DNA from: JAIVJN01 sp036732565
GTDB taxonomy: Bacteria > Acidobacteriota > Vicinamibacteria > Vicinamibacterales > UBA2999
Assembly: GCA_036732565.1 (NCBI GenBank)
Contig: DAINCF010000192.1
Span: 1-12,482 of the forward strand
Direction of reading: 5' to 3'
Length of the DNA stretch: 12,482 bases
The position numbers and the translations under genes are program-made. The notes under the pieces were generated by a model. That model ran no database searches, was not told the origin of the DNA, and saw only the letters and a list, made by a program, of their open reading frames with translations. This document shows positions 1 to 6,775 of the stretch, piece after piece (positions within the stretch are counted from its first letter, which is position 1; the number at the start of each line of letters is the position of its first letter).

Positions 1-1988
1 AGGCGCATGAGCTGGTCGACCGCATCGGCGGCATTCGGCCACAGGGCGCGCGCGGCCGCTTCGGAGACGATGGTCACCGAGAGATTCGACGTGCGCTCCG
101 CCGGCGTGAACGCCCGCCCGTGCACGACCGCGATACCGAGCACGCTGAAGTACTCGGGCGACACGAACTTGTAGGCGACGGCTGCCTTGGTGCCGCTGGT
201 TTCCGCGAACGCCGCTCGGGCCGCGCCGGCGGCGTCCGGCCACGACGCAGCCACTCCCGCGACCGCCGGCTCGGCCGTCACCGCCTGCACGATTGCATTG
301 CGGGTCGGCTCGCTCGCGATCTGGACGGCGACGGTGTCGGACGTTCGCATTCCAGGATCGAACATGGCCGCGACAAACGCACTTCGCAAGAACACGGCCG
401 CGCAGATCAGCAGCAGCGCCGACGCGCTGACCTGCAGGCCGATCAGGAAATTCCGCGCCCGTCCTGGTCGCGCGTCCCTGACCACCTCGCCGCGCAGCGT
501 CCTGATCGGTTCGATGCGGGTGGCTTGCAGCGCGGGGGCGAGCCCGAAAAACAGCGTCGAAACGACGGCACCGACGAAGAGAAACAGCAGCACACGCCAG
601 TCCGCGTCTGGGACCGACAATCGGATATCCCCCAGATTCGCCATGCTGGCCATCAGCGCGGAGATGATCGCCTCGAGTGCCACGCGCGAGATCGCGAAGC
701 CGACCGCGGCGGCCACGAGCGCAAGCTGCAGGCTCTCCATCAACAGCTGTCGGACGAGGCGGCGGCGCGTCGCGCCAAGTGACAGCCGAATGCCAATCTC
801 TCGTTGTCGCGCCACGGCTCTCGCGAGGAGAAGGTTGGCGACGTTGGCGCAGCCGATCAGCAGGATGAGGCCGAACGCAAAGAACAGCGGCGCGAACACC
901 GCCACTGCTTCAAGAGGCTGGGGCACGGTACCGCGCCTCGGCACGAGCGTGATGTTCGAAGCGCCGCGCTCGTCCCTCGACCTTGCTCGGAACGACCCTG
1001 AGCTTGTCGAAGAGTCGATCGGACTGTCGTTCGACTGGTTGGTATCCCAGACGGCGAGTCCCGCTTGTGCCGCCGGCCGTGACATGCCCGGTCTGAGGCG
1101 GCCGATGATGTCGAGACCGATAGTCGTTTCGCGACCGCCATCGATGGGGCGAAGGTGACCGAGCATCGACAGCGGCGCCCAATAATCGTCAGGTGCGAGG
1201 GTCAGTCCGCGAAATCGCTCGGGCATCACGCCGACGACCTCGAACGTGAACCCATTGACGCGTAGGCGGCGACCGAGAATGGCAGGGTCGCGCGCGAACA
1301 GCCGGTCCCATCCGCGGTGACTGAGGACCATCACCGCTTGTCCCGCGAATGGCTCGTCGTCGGCAGGCGTGAGCGGGCGTCCGAGCGCCGCCGGGACGCC
1401 GAGCACCTGGAAGAAGTTGCCCGTGACGAACGTGCCAAACATCAAGCGCCCGTCGACGTAGCTGTCGACGTCGGACAGCTGCGCGTAGGCGTCGGCGAAG
1501 ACGCTGGTCTCACGGCGAAGCGAGTCGAACTGCGCGCGCGTGAAACGCAGGCGCTCGCCGTCGGAGGTTGGTGGCCGCTCGACCGCGAACATCTCATGCA
1601 CGTCGGGCACGGCATCGACGCGAAACACGAACGCGCTGAGCACCGTGAACACCGCGGCGACCAGGCCGAGCCCGAGTGCGACGGTCAGGACTATGGTCAC
1701 ACTCACCAGCGGCGCGCGTCTGAACATGCGGAACGCATACACGAGGTCGCGAATCGTGTTGTCGACGAAGGCGGTGCCCCGTTCGTCGCGGCACCGATCG
1801 GCGGCGAGCGTCGTCGAACCGAAGCGCGCAAGCGCCTTCAGGCGCGCCTCAGCCGGGTCCGTGCCCTGCTCGACGAGCTTTTGCGTTTCCCGCTCGACGT
1901 GGAAGGAGAGCTCTTCGTCGAGCTCGCGCTCGACGCGTTTGGGCGCCACGAGTGCGCGGGCGCGTAGTTGCCAGTCGCGCAGATTCAT
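1..1988 (-). CDS. ADOP-family MacB/FtsX-like ABC transporter permease (C-terminus beyond window)
   Basis: Reading the minus strand from the ATG at 1988 gives an uninterrupted frame to the window edge (about 662 codons). The family usually has about 800-900 residues, so the C-terminal part is missing. Residues 15-60 form the charged N-terminal extension typical of acidobacterial ADOP proteins (RELDEELSFHVERE). TM1 is about 95-120, followed by a MacB-type periplasmic domain (NFFQVLGVPAALGRPL, VVGVMPERFRG). TM2 at about 363-388 leads into the FtsX core (LIGCANVANLLLARA, REIGIRLSLGATRRRLVRQL). Further TM segments follow and a second periplasmic domain begins (VSPEYFSVLGI). Such proteins sit in the inner membrane; they are thought to act in MacB-like export or envelope transport with a separate ATPase, and no ATPase is encoded here. 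The gene starts 6 nt after the padR stop, so translational coupling is likely. A palindromic repeat is inserted in frame near 974-1014. Family call is secure; substrate unknown. Confidence 0.93.
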   Translation of the reverse strand, partial: MNLRDWQLRARALVAPKRVERELDEELSFHVERETQKLVEQGTDPAEARLKALARFGSTTLAADRCRDERGTAFVDNTIRDLVYAFRMFRRAPLVSVTIVLTVALGLGLVAAVFTVLSAFVFRVDAVPDVHEMFAVERPPTSDGERLRFTRAQFDSLRRETSVFADAYAQLSDVDSYVDGRLMFGTFVTGNFFQVLGVPAALGRPLTPADDEPFAGQAVMVLSHRGWDRLFARDPAILGRRLRVNGFTFEVVGVMPERFRGLTLAPDDYWAPLSMLGHLRPIDGGRETTIGLDIIGRLRPGMSRPAAQAGLAVWDTNQSNDSPIDSSTSSGSFRARSRDERGASNITLVPRRGTVPQPLEAVAVFAPLFFAFGLILLIGCANVANLLLARAVARQREIGIRLSLGATRRRLVRQLLMESLQLALVAAAVGFAISRVALEAIISALMASMANLGDIRLSVPDADWRVLLFLFVGAVVSTLFFGLAPALQATRIEPIRTLRGEVVRDARPGRARNFLIGLQVSASALLLICAAVFLRSAFVAAMFDPGMRTSDTVAVQIASEPTRNAIVQAVTAEPAVAGVAASWPDAAGAARAAFAETSGTKAAVAYKFVSPEYFSVLGIAVVHGRAFTPAERTSNLSVTIVSEAAARALWPNAADAVDQLMR
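974..1014. repeat. Dispersed imperfect palindromic (REP-like) element inside the permease gene
   Basis: The plus strand reads CTCGACCTTGCTCGG, then AACGA, then CCCTGAGCTTGTCGAAG. The arms form an imperfect inverted repeat. From memory, the arm TTCGACAAGCTCAGG is a very common dispersed palindrome in soil-bacterial genomes, where its chance translations read FDKLR or ELVEG. Here other frames give LFDKLRVVPSKVEGRA. In the permease frame it encodes a Ser/Arg-rich stretch (SSTSSGSFRARSRDER) in the linker between the first periplasmic domain and TM2, and the frame is kept. Confidence 0.7.
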
Positions 1989-1994
1989 CGGTGG

Positions 1995-2330
1995 CTATGC
2001 CAGCTTCATGACGCGGCCGATCGCGGCCGACATGCGTTCCCACTCCCGCGCCTCGATGACCAGTTGGCGTCGGCCAGAACCGGTGAGCCGATAGTACTTC
2101 GCCCGCCGACCCAGTTCGGAGATCGCCCATTCCGCTTCAATCCACCCCTGGTGCTCGAGGCGATGCAGGGCAGGGTAGAGCGACCCCTGGTTGATCTGCA
2201 GCACATCCTCGGAGATCTGCTGGATCCGTTCCGAGATCGCCCAGCCATGCAGCGCTTCGGTTTGAAGCGTGCGCAGGATCAGCAGATCGAGCGTGCCGGG
2301 AAGCAGTTCCGATGTCGCGCGGCGGGGCAT
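1995..2330 (-). CDS. PadR-family transcriptional regulator
   Basis: A 111-residue protein with the full PadR winged-helix core. LPGTLDLLILRTL is helix 1, HGWAISERIQQISEDVLQ leads into the recognition helix INQGSLYPALHRLE, and the wing is GWIEAEWAISELGRRAKYY, followed by LTGSGRRQL and a short C-terminal helix for dimerisation. Length and architecture match the short PadR-s2 type usually found directly upstream of ADOP permeases in Acidobacteriota. The start at 2330 leaves only about 10-15 nt of leader after the predicted promoter, and no strong Shine-Dalgarno is seen, so the message may be nearly leaderless. It probably represses its own operon (padR plus permease) by binding the palindrome just upstream. 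The inducer is not predictable. Confidence 0.93.
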   Translation of the reverse strand: MPRRATSELLPGTLDLLILRTLQTEALHGWAISERIQQISEDVLQINQGSLYPALHRLEHQGWIEAEWAISELGRRAKYYRLTGSGRRQLVIEAREWERMSAAIGRVMKLA

Positions 2331-2332
2331 TG

Positions 2333-2349
2333 GTGTCGATAGACGACAC
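2333..2349. promoter_or_regulatory. Putative PadR operator palindrome
   Basis: A perfect inverted repeat GTGTCG-N5-CGACAC lies 2 nt upstream of the padR start and overlaps the predicted padR -10 region. PadR dimers typically bind short inverted repeats over their own promoter. A related half-site (GATGTCGAC) occurs at about 2361-2368. Confidence 0.5.
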
Positions 2350-2374
2350 TAATACGATTGATGTCGACTGTCAA
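2346..2374 (-). promoter_or_regulatory. Predicted sigma70-type promoter of padR-permease operon
   Basis: On the minus strand a perfect -35 TTGACA (2374-2369) is followed after 17 nt by TAGTGT (2351-2346), a weak 3/6 match to the -10 consensus. The -10 runs into the putative PadR palindrome. Transcription would begin near 2340, about ten bases before the padR ATG. Confidence 0.45.
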
Positions 2375-2395
2375 CACCAACGCCTCGGATACACT
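2368..2395 (+). promoter_or_regulatory. Possible promoter of the collagen-like gene
   Basis: CTGTCA (2368-2373), 16 nt, then TACACT (2390-2395); each hexamer matches 4 of 6 consensus bases. The -35 overlaps the opposite-strand -35 of padR, so PadR bound nearby could affect both directions. Weak and speculative. Confidence 0.3.
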
Positions 2396-2402
2396 TGCGG
2401 CG

Positions 2403-2416
2403 CACGCTCGAGCGTG
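2403..2416. repeat. Perfect 14-bp palindrome in the leader of the collagen-like gene
   Basis: CACGCTCGAGCGTG is self-complementary with no spacer. It lies between the possible promoter and the Shine-Dalgarno (AGGAGG, 2435-2440). It could be an operator, since a stem without a loop folds poorly in RNA. Function unknown. Confidence 0.5.
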
Positions 2417-2446
2417 AGACGGTCGCGAGCCAACAGGAGGGTGATG

Positions 2447-3388
2447 ATGCGAGGGTATCGAACTGCCACGGTGCTGGCGGTCGCACTTGGCGTATGCGGC
2501 GTGGCGCGCCCGGCAGCGGCCCAACTCACGGCGTGCGCCGTCAGCGGAGAGTTTGTCATCGCGGCCACGTTGGCGACGGCGGCGGGCACGAGCCAGGTCG
2601 GAGGCTCCTTCGCCTTCACACCACCTGCCACGTGTACGCCCGGCGCCTCCGGCATAGTGGCGATCGATGTCGTCGTGTCGATGGTGGGAAGCGCGGCGCA
2701 GCCTATTCAGCTCACGCAGCCGTATCAGCTGAATGCCGGCACGGTCGCGATCGGGAATGGTGTCCTCGTGGCCGGCATCTCGGGGGTCTCTGGAAATGTG
2801 GTCACGAGCATGGCGATCAATGGAGGAGCCGGGCTGGTGCTGGCCGGGAGCCTGCTCCGGCGGACCCTCGAGGGTGTGACGATCGCGACTGGTCCAACGG
2901 GTGCAACCGGCGCCGCGGGTCCCACCGGGTCGCCGGGCCTCGCCGGCGCGACGGGCGCAACAGGCCCCACGGGTCCGGCAGGCATCGGACTGTCAGCCTA
3001 CGGATCGTTCTCCAACAACCAGGGCAGTGCCTACAACGTGACCATCGGGGGGGTCAGCATCCAATTGTTCGATACCGCGGTCGCCACGAACATGAATCTA
3101 TCAAGTCCCATCGTGACGCTGCCATTGGCCGGCACCTACCGGTTCTCCTACTGCGTGCGTCTTACCATGAACAGTTCGGCGAGCACGCGACTCGTCATCA
3201 ACGGCAGTGCGATCAATGCGTCGGTCATCACTCCGGCGACCCCGACCGACAAATACTGTCGCTCGACGATGCTGTCGTTGATTTCGACCAACAGCACCGT
3301 CCAGGTGCAGCTCTTTGGCACGCTGGCACCCGTCACGCTCATCGCGCCCGGCGGCGCGGAGTTGCTGATCGAACGGCTCTCGCCCTGA
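2447..3388 (+). CDS. Secreted collagen-like protein with C1q/TNF-like C-terminal domain
   Basis: The start at 2447 is chosen because AGGAGG (2435-2440) lies 6 nt upstream and the frame then opens with a signal peptide (residues 1-26, ending RPAAAQ). An ATG at 2444 is also possible. The product is about 313 residues. Residues 27-148 form an unrecognised, Ala/Gly/Val-rich, probably beta-rich domain. Residues 149-181 are eleven uninterrupted Gly-X-Y triplets (GPT GAT GAA GPT GSP and so on), a short collagen-like stalk. Residues 183-313 resemble the trimeric C1q/TNF jelly-roll heads of bacterial collagen-like proteins such as BclA (YGSFSNNQGSAYNV, LPLAGTYRFSYCVRLT, STNSTVQVQLFG). Collagen-like stalks trimerise, so an exported trimeric surface or matrix protein is likely. 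Hydroxyproline is not expected in bacteria. It lies 53 nt before the esterase gene on the same strand. Fold of the head is inferred. Confidence 0.82.
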   Translation: MRGYRTATVLAVALGVCGVARPAAAQLTACAVSGEFVIAATLATAAGTSQVGGSFAFTPPATCTPGASGIVAIDVVVSMVGSAAQPIQLTQPYQLNAGTVAIGNGVLVAGISGVSGNVVTSMAINGGAGLVLAGSLLRRTLEGVTIATGPTGATGAAGPTGSPGLAGATGATGPTGPAGIGLSAYGSFSNNQGSAYNVTIGGVSIQLFDTAVATNMNLSSPIVTLPLAGTYRFSYCVRLTMNSSASTRLVINGSAINASVITPATPTDKYCRSTMLSLISTNSTVQVQLFGTLAPVTLIAPGGAELLIERLSP

Positions 3389-3396
3389 CAGCCTGT

Positions 3397-3418
3397 GGCA
3401 GAATCGCGACATTCTGCC
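3397..3418 (+). repeat. Perfect 8-bp stem-loop between the collagen-like and esterase genes
   Basis: GGCAGAAT, loop CGCGAC, ATTCTGCC, starting 8 nt after the collagen-like stop. No T-tract follows, so it is not a standard intrinsic terminator. The left arm also reads as an extended -10 (TG-G-CAGAAT, 3396-3404, 4/6 in the hexamer), which could serve the esterase gene. Either a hairpin separating expression of the two genes or a promoter. Confidence 0.45.
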
Positions 3419-3441
3419 GACGAGCTGAAAGGGGAGTGGCG

Positions 3442-4872
3442 ATGAGATCCACGACGGAGCGGTCCAGACGAATCGGGAGCGGTGCGAGTGTCGGTGCCCT
3501 TGCGGTACTCGTGCTCGCGTTCGTGGTCCTCTGCGGTGGGGCCGACGCCTTGGCGCAACCTGGCCCCGCCGATCGCTGGGTGGCCACATGGGCGACCGCG
3601 GAAGTCGGCCGTCCACAGAACCCGGTGCCGCCGACACCTCCTCTTCCGCCCTTCCTGGCTCACACGCGGTGTCCGGCACCTGCCCCTCCGCCCGTGGTTC
3701 CGCCCCCCGGACAGGTCTTCGCGCCGCAGCCGTACCTCCACTTTACGAATCAAACGCTGCGGCAGATCGTTCACACCAGCATCGGCGGATCGCAGGTGCG
3801 CGTCGTGCTCAGCAATGCCTACGGCACCGCGCCGATGACCATTGGCGCCGCGCACATCGCGCTTCGCGACCGCGACGGATCCATCAAGTCCGGGTCGGGC
3901 GGCGCGCTGACGTTCAGCGGCAGGCCGACGATGACCATTCCCGCGAACGCCGTCGCCTACAGCGATCCCGTCAACCTGACGGTACCGCCGCTTTCGGACC
4001 TCGCCATCGACCTGTATCTGCCCGGGACTACCAACGCGCCCGCCACGCTGACGATGCATGGTGCTGCTCACCAGACCAGCTACATCTCGGAAACCGGCAG
4101 CCACGTTGGAGCCACGACGATGCCGGTGGTCGGCACGACGCAGAGCTGGTTCCTGCTTTCGCGTGTGGACGTTGTCGCGCCTGACGCCACCGGCGCCATC
4201 GTCGCGTTCGGCGACTCGATTACCGATGGTTCGGGATCGACGCGGGACACGAACAGTCGGTGGCCCAACTTCCTGGCACGACGGCTACAAGCGCAGGGAG
4301 CAAGGATGGGAGTCCTGAACGCGGGTATCGGCGGCAATCGCTTGTTGAGCGAAACGTGGCTGCCTGCCGGTGTCGATGTGCGGGCGGTCGGTGCCGGCAT
4401 CAACGCGCTGGCGCGGTTCGAGCGCCACGTGCTGTCGGTGCCAGGTGTGACGCACGTCATCGTGCTGGAGGGCATCAACGACATCAACAACGCGCGGCAG
4501 AATCCGACACCAACCGCCGACGATCTCATCGCCGCGCACAAGCAGCTGATCGCGCAGGCGCACGCGCGCGGACTCAAGATCGTGGGAGCGACGTTGACGC
4601 CATTCTGGGGCGCGCCGAACTACACCGACGTGGGCGAAGCGAAGCGTCAGGCGGTCAACGAATGGATTCGGACGAGCCACGCCTACGATGGCATCGTCGA
4701 TTTCGACGAGGCGACGCGCGATCCGGCCGATCCGAAGAAGTTCCTCGAGCGCTACGACTCGTGCGACTACCTGCATCCGAGCGACGCAGGCTACAAAGCC
4801 ATGGGCGATGCCATCGATCTCGCGCTCTTCACAACCGGTCCGCGCGTCGCGCCGAAGTGGCCTCTACCGTAA
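3442..4872 (+). CDS. Secreted SGNH/GDSL esterase, XynE-like
   Basis: The start at 3442 has AAAGGGGAG about 6 nt upstream and opens a 476-residue protein with an N-terminal export signal (arginines, then hydrophobic VGALAVLVLAFVVLCGG ending DALAQ). Residues 45-60 carry the WVATWATAE entry motif of these secreted SGNH enzymes. A proline-rich stretch (about 60-90) follows, then an N-terminal beta domain (YLHFTNQTLRQIVHTSIGG). SGNH blocks: I, FGDSITDG with Ser259; II, NAGIGGN with glycines near 295-298; III, EGINDINN with Asn346; V, DYLHPS with Asp442 and His445. All four catalytic or oxyanion elements are present, so an active carbohydrate esterase or lipase acting outside the cytoplasm is expected. 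The GDSITDG plus GIND pattern fits the XynE-like subfamily (acyl esterases tied to polysaccharide use). True substrate unknown. Confidence 0.9.
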   Translation: MRSTTERSRRIGSGASVGALAVLVLAFVVLCGGADALAQPGPADRWVATWATAEVGRPQNPVPPTPPLPPFLAHTRCPAPAPPPVVPPPGQVFAPQPYLHFTNQTLRQIVHTSIGGSQVRVVLSNAYGTAPMTIGAAHIALRDRDGSIKSGSGGALTFSGRPTMTIPANAVAYSDPVNLTVPPLSDLAIDLYLPGTTNAPATLTMHGAAHQTSYISETGSHVGATTMPVVGTTQSWFLLSRVDVVAPDATGAIVAFGDSITDGSGSTRDTNSRWPNFLARRLQAQGARMGVLNAGIGGNRLLSETWLPAGVDVRAVGAGINALARFERHVLSVPGVTHVIVLEGINDINNARQNPTPTADDLIAAHKQLIAQAHARGLKIVGATLTPFWGAPNYTDVGEAKRQAVNEWIRTSHAYDGIVDFDEATRDPADPKKFLERYDSCDYLHPSDAGYKAMGDAIDLALFTTGPRVAPKWPLP

Positions 4873-4880
4873 GGGCGTCA

Positions 4881-5429
4881 TCAGTGACGATGTCCCTCTC
4901 CACCGTGCCCATTGTGGCGGGGCTGAAGCTGAGCGCGGATTTCCCCAGCCGGATACAGGGTGGTATGCACGTTCGCGTAAGTGGTGCCCGCCCGGATCGC
5001 CTGGACGAGCTCGTCGAACTGGCCCGCTGAGATCCCCTGCCCCGCCGGCCCAATCACATCGGCCGGCGTGATGGTGCCTTCGACAGTCGCCGGTGCGTCC
5101 GGACACGCCTGAGTGCCCGCCGGACCGTTCCCCAGGTTGGTGCAGAGGAAGACCGAAATACCGCCGGACTGCGCTGGTGCGCCGAAGTGGATGTGGGCTT
5201 GCGTGACCGTGCCCTCGAGGCCAGCGTAACTGAGCTGGTACTCGATCTGCTGCTGGTCAGAGTCGATCCTTGCCGAGAACGTGCCCGTCCCCGTGGTCGA
5301 GAGAGCCAGGGGCGTTTCTTGATACCCGCTCAGAATCTCTTGGATCTTCTTCCACTGCTGAGGCTCGGCAAACACGGCCGTCGCAATCAGCGCCATCGCG
5401 GAGACAACAACCACCAGACGTTTCGTCAT
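4881..5429 (-). CDS. Exported CHRD-domain protein
   Basis: 182 residues. Shine-Dalgarno GGAGGA lies 5 nt before the ATG at 5429. A signal peptide (residues 1-21, MTKRLVVVVSAMALIATAVFA) precedes a CHRD domain (about 34-168). Hallmarks are the opening LSGYQETP, the central GTVTQAHIHFG and the closing YANVHTTLYPAGEIRAQL. CHRD was first described in chordin and is common as a stand-alone secreted bacterial domain whose biochemical role is poorly known. Two cysteines (C96, C109) could pair. The tail is His-rich (RHNGHGGEGHRH), possibly binding metal. Its stop lies 8 nt from the stop of the convergent esterase gene. Confidence 0.9.
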   Translation of the reverse strand: MTKRLVVVVSAMALIATAVFAEPQQWKKIQEILSGYQETPLALSTTGTGTFSARIDSDQQQIEYQLSYAGLEGTVTQAHIHFGAPAQSGGISVFLCTNLGNGPAGTQACPDAPATVEGTITPADVIGPAGQGISAGQFDELVQAIRAGTTYANVHTTLYPAGEIRAQLQPRHNGHGGEGHRH

Positions 5430-5492
5430 TGGAGTCCTCCAGAAGAATTGGGCTCGGTCGACGGCGCAAGGCGACAGAAACCGCGCTGATTA

Positions 5493-5524
5493 TTGTCAAG
5501 GGGATGCGCAGAGCCAAGTAAAAT
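5493..5524 (+). promoter_or_regulatory. Candidate divergent promoter region
   Basis: TAAAAT (5519-5524) matches the -10 consensus 5/6 and lies 34 nt before the + strand ATG at 5559. TTGTCA (5493-5498) is a 5/6 -35 match, but the 20-nt spacer is longer than ideal. The overlapping TGTCAA (5494-5499) reads TTGACA on the minus strand and could be the -35 of the CHRD gene, although no good minus-strand -10 follows. Confidence 0.3.
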
Positions 5525-5558
5525 CCCTGATCCCCCCAGCCGCCGAGGAAAGGATCCC

Positions 5559-6686
5559 ATGAAGATTCTCTTGACCTTGCTCTGCGGACTGTTCCTGCTC
5601 ACACCCAAGGCCAACGCACAAAGCTGCGTTGTTTCGTTCAGCGATAGCTTTGGGCTCTCTCTGCTCGACCCAAGCCAGGCGTACGGGTTCATGTACCCAG
5701 GCGCTGGGGTCATCTGGTACTACAATCAGTGCGGCGGACCCGCATCCGACAATTGGCTCTATCTGGATGAGGACCCGGATGGAGGATTCCCGAGTGGCGT
5801 GAAGTACGGCCACTTCCATATCCCCTTCGCCGATCCCACCATCAACTGCTTCACGACCACGCCGACGTATCCGCTCGGCGTGATGGGCAAGCAGAGCTCT
5901 CCAGGCGATCCCTGCGTCGCCATCAATCCGCTCAACAAGCCGCGAAGTCTGCTGCCGCATCGTCCCGACGGCGTTCTTCGCATCCGCTACCTCGCGCACA
6001 CCGGCGATCCGCTTCGCTACCTCTTGCCCAACGCGATCCGCGTGATCGGTTCGACTCCGATCTCCGTCCTCTTCCAGGCCGCCAACGGTTCATGGTGGGT
6101 GTGGAGCAACTTGACCGCTGGCAGCTGGACCCTGAATGGGGCGCTTCCGGCCCGGCGAGTCTTCGTTCTCTCGAACGTGGGCAACGTCGGCTCGCCGTGG
6201 CACATTGCCGACCTCGGCATCACCCTTGGCGACTACTACACACCGCCGCCGCCGCTCACGCTGTTCACCGTCTGCCTGTTGTGCGATCAGAACCAATACA
6301 CAACGGTTCGCGACTTCCTGTCGACGGTCACTCTTCGCCAGCAGACCGAGCCGCAAGCGACCACGAGCGCGGAGGTGCCTGGAAGCGACGCAAGCGTGCT
6401 CGCCGCGAGCCAGGGCGAGAAGTCCGCTCGATCCATCCCGGAACAAGAGGCGCTCAAACTTCTCCGGCGGCCGCGCCACGACCGCAGCGATCATGACGAA
6501 GACGATCACGACGGACACCAGCACCACGAAAACATAGGCGAGATCTTGGACAAGATCCTGGCGGCCACCGGGACGGAGCGCCAAGTGCTGATTGCCGAGT
6601 ACCTGCTGGCGGCCAGCAAACTCCCGCGATTCCAACAGGCCGCCGCGCATAGACGCCTGGTCGAGCTGTTCGAACCGAAGAACTAG
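5559..6686 (+). CDS. Secreted protein of unknown function with His/Asp-rich segment
   Basis: I do not recognise the family. The ATG at 5559 is preceded by GAGGAAAGG with 5 nt spacing and begins a clear Sec signal peptide (MKILLTLLCGLFLLTPKANA, residues 1-20, then QSC). The product is 375 residues. Residues 21-250 are rich in aromatics, Gly and Pro (YGFMYPGAGVIWYYNQCGG, NGSWWVWSNLTAGSWTLNG) with scattered cysteines, suggesting a disulfide-containing beta-rich extracytoplasmic domain. CLLCDQ gives a CxxC pair near 245. Residues 307-323 form a dense His/Asp run (HDRSDHDEDDHDGHQHH), a plausible Zn, Ni or Co binding or storage segment. The C-terminal about 45 residues look helical and hydrophilic (QVLIAEYLLAASKLPRFQQ). 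The stop codon lies inside the left arm of an inverted repeat. Gene reality is well supported; function is not. Confidence 0.82.
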   Translation: MKILLTLLCGLFLLTPKANAQSCVVSFSDSFGLSLLDPSQAYGFMYPGAGVIWYYNQCGGPASDNWLYLDEDPDGGFPSGVKYGHFHIPFADPTINCFTTTPTYPLGVMGKQSSPGDPCVAINPLNKPRSLLPHRPDGVLRIRYLAHTGDPLRYLLPNAIRVIGSTPISVLFQAANGSWWVWSNLTAGSWTLNGALPARRVFVLSNVGNVGSPWHIADLGITLGDYYTPPPPLTLFTVCLLCDQNQYTTVRDFLSTVTLRQQTEPQATTSAEVPGSDASVLAASQGEKSARSIPEQEALKLLRRPRHDRSDHDEDDHDGHQHHENIGEILDKILAATGTERQVLIAEYLLAASKLPRFQQAAAHRRLVELFEPKN

Positions 6687-6744
6687 CGAGGCTCCGCCCC
6701 AGACCGCCGAGAAGAACCAATTGGTGTGGCTCCGCCTCGCTAGT
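6682..6744. repeat. 11-bp inverted repeat flanking a central palindrome at the gene end
   Basis: ACTAGCGAGGC (6682-6692) and GCCTCGCTAGT (6734-6744) are exact inverted repeats 41 nt apart. Near the centre is a perfect 10-bp palindrome ACCAATTGGT (6716-6725). The motif GGCTCCGCC is present beside both arms. The left arm contains the TAG stop of the preceding gene. It may be a REP-like or small nonautonomous element, or an RNA structure ending transcription; no T-tract is present. Confidence 0.55.
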
Positions 6745-6758
6745 GGCAGCATCGTTTT

Positions 6759-6775
6759 GCCCCGCTCCGCGGGGC
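6759..6775. repeat. GC-rich 7-bp stem-loop
   Basis: GCCCCGC, loop TCC, GCGGGGC is a perfect hairpin. It is preceded by TTTT on the + strand (AAAA follows the stem on the minus strand), so polarity does not fit an intrinsic terminator in either direction. It lies between the unknown secreted protein and the alpha/beta hydrolase, and may be part of the same repeat cluster as 6682-6744. Confidence 0.45.

Noticed and set aside
187..1158. 323-codon + strand open frame opposite the permease
   Set aside because: Low-complexity Ala/Arg/Ser-rich antisense shadow of a clear ADOP permease.
2395..3441. Long upstream extension of the esterase frame through the collagen-like gene (825 codons in all)
   Set aside because: The extension is the +1 shadow of the collagen-like gene and lacks a ribosome site. 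The ATG at 3442 has a good ribosome site and starts a signal peptide.
4876..4889. Terminator hairpin CGTCA-TCAG-TGACG between the convergent esterase and CHRD genes
   Set aside because: Only a 5-bp stem, overlapping the CHRD stop and lacking a T-tract on either strand.
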